Below, one piece after another: positions 54,390 through 64,000 of a stretch of DNA of 64,000 bases. The stretch is taken from the NCBI GenBank assembly GCA_948146395.1, contig OX411549.1, positions 21,646,990-21,710,989 on the forward strand. Direction: 5' to 3'. The DNA comes from Fragum whitleyi. Lineage: Eukaryota; Mollusca; Bivalvia; Cardiida; Cardiidae. Every line of letters begins with the position of its first letter. Position 1 is the stretch's first letter. Below the pieces are notes generated by a model that saw nothing but the letters and a program-made list of their open reading frames with translations, ran no database searches and had not been told where the DNA came from. A program made the translations under genes and the position numbers.

Positions 54390-54985
54390 TTCTCATTCCA
54401 ACATAATCCAACTGTTTGGCTTTTCCCTGTTCAACCTGGGGATTTAACACCAATGTGTTTTTTTTTTCCTTGAGAAAATACTTTCTACAACAAATAAACT
54501 TGTCTTATGTTATATGAATTTTAATGAGAAATTTTGAAATACGCCCATAATTAAGACTCTTCAAACAACATCATGATGGTTGGGTCATCATGTTGATGTG
54601 ACACCATCACTTAAATGTGGAAAATATCTATCCAATGCATAGGCACTTACAATGTACCACGCATATGTAACACTATTTTATTGACATTATAACTATATCA
54701 TTATTTTCCTCTAGTACATGTGAAATAAACAGTTGCTTAATATAGGGGATATCATTCCAAACTGTGGTGGCTCTAACAAGATGAGAAAACCATCCATGTC
54801 CCCAAATTTTGAATTAAAACAGTTTTATGATTCTTTTATACAGAAAGTCCCTCAAGTTATTAATGATGAACTAAAATAATTTTTGGAATGTTTTGCATGA
54901 TTAAAAAACGCTTAAACAATTAATAACTTAACAATTAAACAATCTGTTCATGGAAATCATATGTTATTGAAAGCATGGACCAAAA
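54390..54985. other. Intergenic DNA, nothing recognised
   Basis: AT-rich, with no supported feature. Confidence 0.5.
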
Positions 54986-54989
54986 TTTA

Positions 54990-55060
54990 ATGGCTCAGTA
55001 CATAACAGTTGTAACTGCCTATATTTAATAGGCAGTTACAACTGTTTTGCACTGAACCAT
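54990..55060. repeat. Foldback element, subfamily F2
   Basis: 'aacagttgtaactgcctat' and 'ataggcagttacaactgtt' match exactly. Ends 'atggctcagta' and 'actgaaccat'. Confidence 0.85.
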
Positions 55061-55573
55061 CAAAATTCTTCAAAATCCTTGGTACATCTTGTTTTGTTTA
55101 TCTACATAAATGTAAATGCTTATTTGAACTACAGGCGGATTTTAAATAACCTCTGAACAAAACACATAATAAATTCAAGATACTTGTTTACTCATGAATA
55201 GTATCATCTAATAAAAAGCAACATTTGATGACTACCAGTATTTCAAACAATTCAAATACTGATCGTCATGTAAAAATAAATGTCGTGATTTTCTCATAAT
55301 CTTAGAAGAAGCATTAACAACCTAAATAATAACTTAATGATGGATTTGTTTGTATTTTTTTTTTTTTACACATTTACAACAAAATTGGTTTTCATCTTCT
55401 GCTTTGAATAAATAATGTATCAAAAATATATCCACACATACAAGTCCTTTGGAATTTTCAGCAGTGAACACACTTAATGTTAAAAAAAATACATATACAT
55501 CTAAGATACATATTTCCTTTACACAACCTAGAACTTAACAAAGTCAACAACAATCGAATAAAAACAAACAGTT
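55061..55573 (-). other. LRRC51 3' UTR and flank
   Basis: AT-rich, with a T run at 55358-55370. No clear minus-strand AATAAA within 500 bases of the stop, so the transcript end is unknown. Confidence 0.35.
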
Positions 55574-55723
55574 CTAATCGTCATCCTCTTCAACTTTCTT
55601 CTTTTTTCTTCCCGCAGATTTATCCCCGACAAATTTTGACGTTCTCCTGTCACCTTTAGTGATAAGGCTGAAATCGAGGCTCTTCAACTGAGGAAGTTTG
55701 GAGATTACGATGGACCTGTAACC
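55574..55723 (-). CDS. LRRC51: LRRC51 last exon
   Basis: Encodes GYRSIVISKLPQLKSLDFS through to KKKKVEEDDD and the stop. The GYR...L..LDFS..TK.DR pattern is the LRR cap region of LRRC51. The acidic/basic tail differs from the human end. Confidence 0.9.
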   Translation of the reverse strand, partial: GYRSIVISKLPQLKSLDFSLITKGDRRTSKFVGDKSAGRKKKKVEEDDD

Positions 55724-58700
55724 CTGAAATTAATCAAATAGTTAAAATGATACATCATCACTGGAGGGATCTTACAACTGAATTAACACTAGCTTCTGTG
55801 AGTAAGGAGTCAAACTGTCTCCTTAACTTCTGGAATTAAAGAGTTCAAGCTCAAATCATGAGTTTAAATTCTCATAATGGGGAGAACATTGTTGAAAAGA
55901 AGAAATTGCTTGTTACTGAGGTGGGTTTCAAAGGGTTAAAAATATTAAAGGTGACTTCTTTTAAGCCAATGCAAAACCATCTTCCTTTCCTCATTAAGAT
56001 ATCTTAAGATTCTTATTTAGCCACTTAAAAATCTAAATCTAAAAACGCTCCATCTTAAAAATCTTAATGAGATTACAACATAGGTTTATGTTTATCCATC
56101 CATTGGTGGAAGGCAAATTATCAGAATGGATATATATATGTGCCTAGTGTTTTGTTTGGAAAAAAAATATCTAACAAGGTTGGGGAATTGATAATTGTCG
56201 AGGCTCTGCTGAGACAATTATCAATTCCTGCAACCTCGTAAGATATTTTTTCATACAATACACTAAGTTTTTATTATATTTATCTTATAACCTCTATTTG
56301 CCTTCTTTTTGTCGATGTTTCTAATAGAAATGCAAGTTTCTAAAAATAACATTATGTCATTGTTCTATGAATATCTATGTGATATAAAAAATATCATACA
56401 GGGTGTTTATAGAATAAATACCCATCCGCAACGATAGGACAAATCTTATCTGTACTTCTTCTAGACAGTCACTATGTTTAAATTGAGCATCAATCACATT
56501 CACCAAGGTAAGAATGAACTTACTCGTGTATTTTCAATTGGGTTCCCATGTAAAGTCAACTTTTCTAGCTTTCTTAGAGACACAAGATGATCAACTTCCT
56601 CTATGTTATTAATTTGGTTTCCATGGAGATAGAGAATCTGCAGATTCACAAAAGCAGTAAGTTCCTGAAATTGGAAAAAAAAAAATTATTTCTTAGAAAA
56701 TATTTGTTTACCTTATAATTGACATTGATCCCTTCAAGTGACCATGTCCTTGATCAGGAAAAAAAAACCCCATTCGAGCTAGTGTGTGACATTTCCAACA
56801 ATTCCACGTATGTGTAATAGACAGACATTGAGCAGCCTTGACATCCACACATTGCAATTATAATATTCCCTGACTGCCTGAAGAGGCTTTAAGGCATTAT
56901 CTATCTCCAAAATGCATAGGGAAGACTCTGGTCAGACTGTGGATGCACAGGCTGGCCAGAGTCTTTGCACACAATTGAAATTGTTGGAAATGTCATGGAC
57001 AGGCTCTTTTATAACATTTAGTTGAGATTTACAGAAAGTCCAAATATGAGTATCCTAAGAGAGCCTAACAATATCTAAGATAGCTTGAAGAAGAAGATAC
57101 TAATTTTTCCAAACAAAACAAAAAAAATGGCAGAGAGACAAAAGACAGATGAACAGGTAGATAATAGTAAAACAATATGCCTTCAAAGTTATTGATGCAA
57201 AGAAATAATTTTGAGGGAATGTTTATGTAGTGTATGTACTTCATGTATATCTCGAACTACTCTCTGACCCAAAATTCCATTAATTCTATTGAGACCATGA
57301 GATGATGAGACACTATATTAAAGCTAGTCGTGTGAGAAAAGGAATGTTACCTCTTAAAAAGCAACAGAAAATAGGGGGTAGTTTTTTATTTGTTAATTGA
57401 ACGTTTCTAACAATACTGCCATACATCCTGTATCGTAGGTACTGACTGTAAAACATCTCCATAAACTGAGCCCAAAGGGTGCCCACAACATATGGTTTCA
57501 TTAATCAAACTTCAAGAACAATGTCACTCTCCTACCAGGGTTGGACACTATTTCTTTATTTATCTCTTTTATCTATTTAAATAGGTGGAACTTTAAAGAA
57601 AGAGCAATGAAAGGGATGGGATATTGAAATATTCTTATTATATCTTAAGACTTAGCAAGCCAAGAGTTTTACAATCAAAGGGAACAAATTGGAGTTACCT
57701 GGGCTTGAAAAATTGGAAGATCTACCGGTAAATTTAATAGATCTATATAAAAGGTTTCTGAACGAATCCCTTGCTTTGAACAAATGGAAATCCCTCCCAA
57801 AATTTTGGGATCTTGGGACCATTTTACTAAACATCTTACAATCAGTTTTTGCTTAAGTCAAATATTTAATCAGCTTCCAGGGCTCGTGCTAGTAATTGAA
57901 AATGAGGAGTCATTGACTCCTAAACCATACAATTCTGGGGGTCAAAACTCATTCTAAAGGGGTCAAATCAACAGAAAGGGGAAAGTTTAGAGTAAACTTT
58001 TATAGGATTCAGTGTGAATTCACCATTTCTTGTAATAATATAAAAGGAAAATATAATAAGTAGAATTCTGAATAGTTTACAAGAAAATTTGAGTAATAAA
58101 ACCCAGTTTTGACCCTTAGAATTTTTCTCTCAAGGGGGTCAATATGACCCCCGTGGGAGAAATTTCTAGGGGCCAAAATGGGATATTTTAAGTTCAAAAC
58201 CCTGGTTTAAGGGTCAAGCACGAGCCCTGGCTTCTACAGAAGTAACTAAATATGGAATTCTGTCATTAATTATCTCATTGGAATTGTCTTCTGAAGAAAA
58301 GGCAGAATCTAACAATAAATGAAAACACCAGGTACGATTTTTGATTTAGACTTACAATTATTTTTTTCTTTAGAAGTTTAGTAAAACAGAACCCTGAGAT
58401 ACTGTTAGTATCAAACCTTACCCCACCCTACTTTCTACTACCTACCGTTCCGATGGTAGTCAGCTCATTCTGGGCAAGATTAATCCAACAAACATTCTCT
58501 TTGAATGTAAATTTGTCCTCGATGAAGGTCACAAACCCCTCCATATTTGTAATGTTATTATTGTTCAACATAATGCTTTTCCCGTCATATTTAGCACCTT
58601 CCTCCGACTTCTCTGGTTGTCGTAATTTTCCTTTCCCCCTCGGAGAAACGGGTAGCCTTGGTTCTTCATTTACAGCATCTGAATTATATACAGCAGGGAT

Positions 58701-61700
58701 GTGTAAATACACTGGGACAAGTTAACCCTTTCCTGTTTTACAAAATTTTGGACCTGTCCAAATTCAAAGGTTTTGCAGACGAAAATTTAAAGTGGATTTA
58801 ATTTGAAAAATAGACATTCGGTAGGGTAGAAAATAGTGTGGAAAAAGAAGAAATTGCTTGTCAACAGCAATTTCTTCTTTTTTCACAATGTTTTCTCAAT
58901 TATAAAATCACAGGCACATAAAAATCAGGGATTAAACAGCAAAGGGTTAAACATGATTCTCTACTTGTCCAGGATCAACATGAACTTGTCCAAAAAAAAG
59001 AGAATTATAGATAAATAAAGGAAATTATTGTTTTTAATGAAGAAAATGCTGAAACCCAGCATTTTCTTCATTGAAGACAATATTTTCTTTGTTTTGGTAC
59101 AAACATTTGGTTAAGTAATTTCCTACCTTTATCAAGTACCATTTCCTAGATTTGTCCTTGATTTACTTGTCCATGGACAAGTGGCCTTGAAAAATCTTCT
59201 TGTTCACAGGTAGAAAAACCCATGTCGGACAAGACGGGCATGGGAATTCCACACCCCTGTACAGGATAATTGTATGTTTGTTTTTGTGTAGGGTCAATAT
59301 AAAGTTCATTACATGAACAGCTAAGGCTAGTTTTTCACTGAGTGAAACATAAGTTTTTATTGTTCACAAAATAAGGGATCCACAGACTTTACACACAAGA
59401 ACAAACAATCAAAACATGATCTCCTGTATATATGCAAGTAATTCGAGACATATTTGGCATACGAAGTGGTATTAAGGTAACTGGGTTGTGTGCGACATTT
59501 TCAACAATTTCATGTATGTACATGTATGTTGGAGAGAAATTGACAAGCCTAGACAGTCCCATAATGCAATAAGAACATTTGCTGACCACATGAATGGAGC
59601 TTAGGTAGTGGACCCATAATAGTTCTGCAACATTTTGGAAGTAATGGACTTTAGCAGTGTTAACCCAGGTTTCCTAATGATTTTCATAAGGAAACCTCAG
59701 TCAACACGGTTAGAGATCATGAGTTCCAAAATGTTGCACAACTATTAAGGGTCCACTACCTTAAGACCTACCAGTACCTGTCTATACAACACAAAGTGAA
59801 GAATTCAGTCAGTGTGTGCAAATGCACAGACTGGCTTGAGACATTGCTATGCACAAGTGTAAGTGTTCAACTGTAAATGTGACACCTATGCTCAATAAAA
59901 ACATGTATGTTGAAGTGGGCGAATTCGATAAATTTGACATGTCATAATATGTTAAAGAGTTTCAAATCGTCCATTTTATTCCACAACCTTGTAGTCACAG
60001 CTTTGATCTAGAATAACATAGACAATGTAGAGAATCGAATTCAACTTGAGCAAAATTACCATAGACTCACCAAGCATTCGTTCCAGGCTACAGAAAGAAA
60101 AGTCTATTGGTGGAATGATCTCTGTGTAGTTGTCAATGGCTGGTTGAGTGGATGGTTTCTTCTTAGATTGGTAGGGGACAACACTGAAAAAACAAAATTC
60201 ACAGAAATACACATAAATGAATTCATTTCAAGGAGAGATTAATGCATTTTAAAGTGTCAAATTGGAACAAGAGCACCGCAAGCGGGTGCCAATGCTCGGC
60301 TGTTAATTATTTCTTAGGCAAATGCAAATATATGAACTTGGTACCTACAGAAAGGTCTTGTACCAAGCAATAATCTTGTGAAATATGAAGGCTTTTTGAC
60401 TTACCATTCAGAAGTTATGACCAAGGTTAAATTTTTTCAAACAAATTTGACCTTGAAGATGACCTTGACCTTGACTGATGACCTTGAACTTGGTACCTAC
60501 AGTAAGGTCTTGTCTCGAGCAACTATCATGTGAAATATGAAGGCCGTATGACTTACCATTCAAAAGTTATGACCAAGGTTAAATTTTTTAAAGAAATTTG
60601 ACCATGAAAATAACCTTGACCTTTAATGATGACCTTGAACTTGGAACTTACAGCAAGGTCTTGTCCCAAGCAATGATCATGAGAAATATGAAGGCTCTAT
60701 GACTTACCATTCAAAAGCTATGACCAAGGCTAAATTCTTTAAAGAAATTTGACCTTGAAAAAAAACCTTGACCTTGACTGATGACCTTGAACTTGGTACC
60801 TTCAGAAAGGTCTTGTCCCAAGCAATGATCATGTGAATTATGAAGGCTCTATGACTTACCATTCAAAAGTTATGACCAAGGTTAAAGTTTGTCACGCCAA
60901 CGCCAACGCCTACGCCAACAACGACAACGGGAATGACGCCAAGGTGATCATAAAACCTCGGATTTTCTTCGAAAACAGTCGAGCTAAAAATGAACTTGAC
61001 TGACAATGAAATAGATTACAGACTTCTTTATCTGCAATTAACTATTCAGATTTTTTCATATAATATTATTATCACTCCTTATGTGATTTGGATTTAAATC
61101 AATATGGTATTTTAATAGTTGATATGGTTAACAAGAGAAATGCCTATGGATACAACGCTCAGCTGCAGATGCTGGATGATGCAAAAAATCTAAGTCCCAA
61201 AAGGGGCATAAATCATACAAAAAAATGCTTCCATAATTTTCCCCCTTGAGAGTCTGGATAGCTCTTGTGATAGTTACTACACATGCCAAGTCTCAAATTT
61301 CGTGCATATCTTGGAAATTCTCCAAATGTCAATATCATTACTTATTTATTAATTTTAGATCCAGAAAAATGTATTTTTTACTACCAGAAAAGGGTAATAC
61401 AAAAATTATTTTAGAATTGTGATCTTGTTGATTATAAATATATACCGGTAGTGTCATTTTTACATTGATGTGTCCGTGAATAAAGTCTGATGGGGCAAGG
61501 AGTTATATGCAAAGCAAAATCCTTGGACTCCACCATTGAATTTGACTTTTTCATGGACACATCAACTCAAAAATGATATTATTTCATAAACAAACCTTCA
61601 TTATGGGTATACCTCCCGAAACAGCCACATTATTTCTTAGTTCAGCTAGATTTTGTACTTATTTTATTAATAAATTTGCTGTCTGTCCGTATATCCATAC

Positions 61701-62829
61701 TGCCTAACTCCCCTTTAAAGTATTACTGGCAGGTGACTCATTTCAGATGTTATCAATTTTGCGTGAGAATTTCTAGAGGCAGGGGAATTCCTTTTTTCGA
61801 AGAAGTTTCATCCAGTGATACCCATTTATAGCTGGATGGACTATGGCAGGGAAAATGACTAACAATTTTTACTTAGGGGCCCAGGCTTCAAAAATTCAAT
61901 ATCTAACATTAGAGGCATAGGGATTTTCCCAAAAAATCTAGGGGCCCATCCCAAAATCTAGGGGCCATGGGCGACTGGGCCCCTGCTAGTCTTTTTCCCT
62001 GCTATGGTAGTGACTATTATATTACTTGCCCAAGGAAACACCCCACCGTCACCAGGACTCGAACCCCTGACCTTAGGATCAAGAGACTGACACTCTAACT
62101 ACTGAGCTATCCAGGCAGTCTGTATTGAACTATATTGGAATCTACCCTCTAGTTTTGCTTCCTTATTTTTCACTTAATGTTTTGCATGATTTAAGCCTTT
62201 TGACCTGTGCTTTCGGTGACCAGTCAACTCGGCCTATCAGCAACTCGGCCCAAAATCATTTCATGCCAAAAACATTATCTTATTGTTTATTCATTCAGTA
62301 TGATTCTTACAAATACAAATTATTCAATTTCATTCAGTTGTGATGAAATTTACATATATATGTATCGGCCAAAAAAGGTTAAAATGACTTTTAACAATCA
62401 GTCAAAGAATAGCACATTATATATTCAAACACTGGTTTGATATGATATTATCAACAATACAAAATAATATTTTCAAAACAATAAAGATAAACATAGTAAG
62501 GTATGACTGCATCACCTGTACAAAACTCATACATATTTCATGAAATATTAATTCACATTTCTGTGTATAGGCTATATATTGGGGCCGAGTTGACTGGGCC
62601 GAGTTATTTGACAGGCCGAGTTGACTGGCAAAAGTGCTTTCAACCCCTTAAAGACCTGGTTTAAGGAATGTTGTACGCTACTCAAAAGTTCTAAGCGGCC
62701 ACCTTACCTTTCTCCATTTTTCACACAATTTCCGCTTTTATATTGAAATTTGAACTTTGTCTTTTGAACGAGTGGCCATTCAGTCATCATCCTACTTAAT
62801 TGTTTTGTAAAATCATGCATCAGTAAGTC
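55574..62829 (-). CDS. LRRC51: Leucine-rich repeat protein LRRC51 (five exons, 5' end uncertain)
   Basis: Minus-strand exons 62829-62708, 60183-60071, 58678-58446, 56664-56524 and 55723-55574 join in phase to 252 codons plus TAG. All have GT-AG borders. In order: a basic N-terminal stretch, PPIDFSF, VNEEPR, the LRR-type strings IMLNNNNITNM, WINLAQNELTTI, LQILYLHGNQIN and LEKLTLHGNP, then GYR and LDFSLITKGDR. It ends in a Lys/Asp-rich tail. These match the order and wording of vertebrate LRRC51 (about 190 residues). The function of LRRC51 is poorly known; LRRs mediate protein binding. The extra length is mostly N-terminal. In primates LRRC51 can be fused to TOMT, but no TOMT is seen here. Confidence 0.9.
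55724..56523. other. LRRC51 intron with a palindrome at 56148-56265
   Basis: 'tagtgttttgtttgg' and 'gggaattgataattgtc' face 'gacaattatcaattcc' and 'tacaatacacta'. 55850-55935 is a family B fragment ('aagaagaaattgcttg'). Confidence 0.65.
56524..56664 (-). CDS. LRRC51: LRRC51 exon, two leucine-rich repeats
   Basis: Exactly 47 codons, phase 0 at both ends: ELTAFVNLQILYLHGNQI, then NNIEEVDHLVSLRKLEKL, then TLHGNPIENTR. The two LxLHGN strings are the LRR signature. The donor is CGA|GTAAGT. Confidence 0.92.
56665..58445. other. LRRC51 intron with two MITEs
   Basis: 56770-57010 is family G ('gtgtgacatttccaacaatt' and 'aaattgttggaaatgtc'). 57876-58233 is a 358 bp element with 14 bp ends CCAGGGCTCGTGCT and its inverse. 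57380-57500 has a family I-like arm. No other feature. Confidence 0.65.
57876..58233. mobile_element. MITE with CCAGGGCTCGTGCT terminal inverted repeats
   Basis: Left 'ccagggctcgtgctagtaat' and right 'aagcacgagccctgg'. The inside has partial symmetry ('tcattgactcc', 'aggggtcaaa' against 'tgacccc'). No transposase ORF. Confidence 0.75.
58446..58678 (-). CDS. LRRC51: LRRC51 exon, VNEEPR and first repeats
   Basis: Uses one base from the exon before: D-AVNEEPRLPVSPRGKGK, a Lys/Glu-rich linker, KSIMLNNNNITNMEGFVTF, then ENVCWINLAQNELTTIGT. VNEEPR, LNNN and W(I)NL are diagnostic of LRRC51. The donor is ACG|GTAGGT. Confidence 0.92.
58693..59262. mobile_element. Old inverted element with a MITE family B copy inside
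   Basis: 'cagggatgtgtaaatac' and 'attccacacccctgta' are the outer ends, and 'ttgtccatggacaagtgg' is inside. A complete family B copy (58722-58950, TTAA on both sides) sits within. A sister outer element is at 25125-25335. Confidence 0.75.
59485..59765. mobile_element. MITE family G fragment, then family H full copy (59600-59765)
   Basis: 'gtgtgcgacattttcaac' begins the G remnant. H runs from 'cttaggtagtggacc' to 'gtccactaccttaag', with the centre 'ggtttcctaatgattttc'. Confidence 0.75.
60071..60183 (-). CDS. LRRC51: LRRC51 exon, PPIDFSF
   Basis: Starts with one base completing Ser, then VVPYQSKKKPSTQPAIDN, YTEIIPPIDFSFCSLERML, and one base over. PPIDFSF parallels the PPLDYSF of human LRRC51, which lies near its N-terminus. 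The donor is TTG|GTGAGT. Confidence 0.9.
60266..60985 (-). mobile_element. Family F HINE-like element, minus strand, ~140-165 bp units
   Basis: The minus-strand head at 60985 is 'agctcgactgttttc-GAA-gaaaa'. Next is 'gttggcgtaggcgttggcg', then four units with 'aaggtcatcatt'-like and 'caaggtcaaggtca' words. The tail has GCACC...GGTGC then TCTTGTT (+ strand AACAAGA at 60266-60272). Confidence 0.8.
61135..61335 (-). mobile_element. Family E HINE-like fragment, minus strand
   Basis: 'aacaagagaaatgcctatgg', 'agctgcagatgctggatg' and 'aaaaggggcataa' are the inverse of the 42730-42870 wording. It begins with AACAAGA, the inverse of TCTTGTT. Confidence 0.65.
61455..62010. repeat. Two inverted-repeat elements in LRRC51 intron 1
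   Basis: 61465-61575: 'attgatgtgtccgtgaa' against 'ttcatggacacatcaa'. 61845-62008: 'actatggcagggaaaatgac' against 'ctttttccctgctatgg', with 'ggggcccaggc' and 'ggggccatggg' inside. Confidence 0.7.
62036..62120 (-). repeat. tRNA-like SINE head or tRNA pseudogene, minus strand
   Basis: Minus strand: 'gcctggatagctcagtagtt' and 'aggggttcgagtcctgg', Lys-tRNA-like wording. The anticodon stem (TCAGT against TCCTA) does not pair and the acceptor ends do not match, so it is not a working tRNA. Confidence 0.6.
62195..62640. mobile_element. Inverted-repeat element with GGCCGAGTTGACTGG ends
   Basis: 'gtgctttcggtgaccagtc' and 'aactcggcc' at the left face 'ggccgagttgactgg' and 'caaaagtgctttc' at the right. 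GGCCGAGTTG recurs three times at the right end. No ORF with a domain. Confidence 0.7.
62708..62829 (-). CDS. LRRC51: Candidate first visible exon of LRRC51
   Basis: Acceptor 'ttctgtctttag' precedes 62829 and donor AAAG|GTAAGG follows 62708. The frame that leaves two bases, as the next exon needs, is open throughout: DLLMHDFTKQLSRMMTEWPL then VQKTKFKFQYKSGNCVKNGE. ATG at 62820, or the ATG pair at 62790 and 62787, could be the start; otherwise more exons lie beyond. I do not recognise this peptide from vertebrate LRRC51, so it is less certain than the other exons. It sits between inverted copies of CTAAGCGGCCAC. Confidence 0.6.
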
Positions 62830-64000
62830 CTAAAGACAGAATAAAATGCATGTACCCTAAAATTCAAAAGTCACAAAATTAACACTTTTAAGAGAAATTT
62901 GAATTTTTCGATACTTGAAAAACACAAAGCCTATCAATCTTTTGTACTAATATCAGTGGTTCAACGCCTGTGGACTTCTGAATTTAATAAGAAATGCACA
63001 AACTTTCTACACAATCCTTATACTAACAAGAAATGTCAAAAATACCCCACCTACCAATGTTAACTTTGAAATCGAGGGTACTTCTACTTTCGTTTAATTC
63101 TAAAACAGTTCTTGTTGCATTATTTCACTGATTTTTCTCTTGTTGACTTCATAAATGATTTGGCTAAATTATTCAATTGAAAACGGGATGATACCATGCG
63201 GCATTTATAACAAGTGACCAAAAAGGCAAGTGGCCGCTTAGGAGTGTATATCCTGGACCCCTACTGATAAGCTAATTGTTAATCTCTCTGAATCACTCTA
63301 GGGGGTCAATTACCCTTACATTCTACACATGACATTGTCCATTATTGGTCATCATTATCTCATTAGTTGATTTGAAGAGTTAAAAAATAAAATATTTGTA
63401 TCTAATTAAAACAGAAAGTTCATGACTTTTTAAAGCCTTTAAAGTTTTATTTATTTCTGACTTATAAACACTGTGATAAAATTAAATCTGCAAATTAGGA
63501 AGTGACAAATCAATTGAATTGGATCAATTGAAGGTGGGAATTCTTATACATAAAAAGATTGAACTTGCAGCAATGTTAAGAATAGAATTTATTCAAAAGA
63601 AAAAGTAAAAAATACTTTATCTCCTTCCAAATGTGTTATACCTAATGAAATCTTGCCAAAGAATCGAAGCATTGCAATAAAAGGAGGACATTAATTATCC
63701 CTTTTCAATTATTCCAAGTAATTTTATTCTTAAGTTTTCTTAATATCAAAGCTACAGCTATTTTTGTTTCATCTTTTATCAGTGTTTTTGATTAAGATTG
63801 AAAGTTAAAGATGTATCACAAACACTTTTCTTTTCTATGCCAAGTTTAAAATTGCGAAAAATTAATAATAATCAGTATCTAATTGATAGATAATAAATGA
63901 GATATTTAGTAATTTATCATAATTTAATCAATAATTAATGAAAAACTTTTTTTAATAAGTAAAAAATTAATATATGCCATAGAGTATACAAGGTGATTAA
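62830..64000. other. AT-rich DNA upstream of, or intronic to, LRRC51
   Basis: Nothing coding found. GTGGCCGCTTAG at 63230-63241 is the inverse of 62692-62703. The last 500 bases are very AT-rich. Confidence 0.45.

Noticed and set aside
62036..62120. tRNA gene on the minus strand
   Set aside because: A and B box words are present, but the anticodon and acceptor stems do not pair. More likely a SINE head or pseudogene.

Overview
This window is eukaryotic genomic DNA, AT-rich by eye (roughly one third G+C), from an animal. It has spliced genes with GT-AG introns and very dense small mobile elements. The repeat style suggests a mollusc, most likely a bivalve: tRNA-headed SINEs ending in CAAACAAA, palindromic MITEs, and elements made of a hairpin head, GTCC microsatellite, 145-180 bp tandem core and hairpin tail. 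That taxonomic reading is inference. No bacterial gene, true tRNA, rRNA or CRISPR array was seen.

Only two protein genes can be supported, and they converge. On the + strand, five coding exons (8252-8893, 27379-27532, 35374-35467, 36763-36977, 38180-38352) join in phase into a Kruppel-like transcription factor of the KLF3/8/12 group. It has a CtBP-type PVDLS motif and three C-terminal C2H2 fingers. On the - strand, five exons (62829-62708, 60183-60071, 58678-58446, 56664-56524, 55723-55574) join in phase into a leucine-rich repeat protein matching LRRC51. The 5' ends of both genes may lie outside the window. The two genes show no functional link beyond being neighbours.

Layout: 1-8.2 kb is upstream or intronic DNA with repeats. 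From 8.3 to 38.4 kb is the KLF gene, whose first intron (18.5 kb) is packed with elements. From 38.4 to 44 kb is probable KLF 3' UTR/flank. From 44 to 55.5 kb is intergenic, including a 4.1 kb element whose core is a 683 bp higher-order repeat. From 55.5 to 62.8 kb is LRRC51, and 62.8-64 kb is AT-rich DNA.

The most interesting content is the repeats. At least six element families, otherwise unlike each other, share a plan: a 5' hairpin closed by a C-GAA-G mini-loop, subterminal inverted repeats, a tandem core, then a 3' stem-loop followed by TCTTGTT. The tail stem shows compensatory changes. This fits non-autonomous Helitron/Helentron-like (DINE/HINE or pearl-like) elements. Several tandem cores carry regularly spaced AGGTCA half-sites in nuclear-receptor-like arrangements. 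Other layers are TTAA-flanked piggyBac-like MITEs and short, nearly perfect foldback elements.
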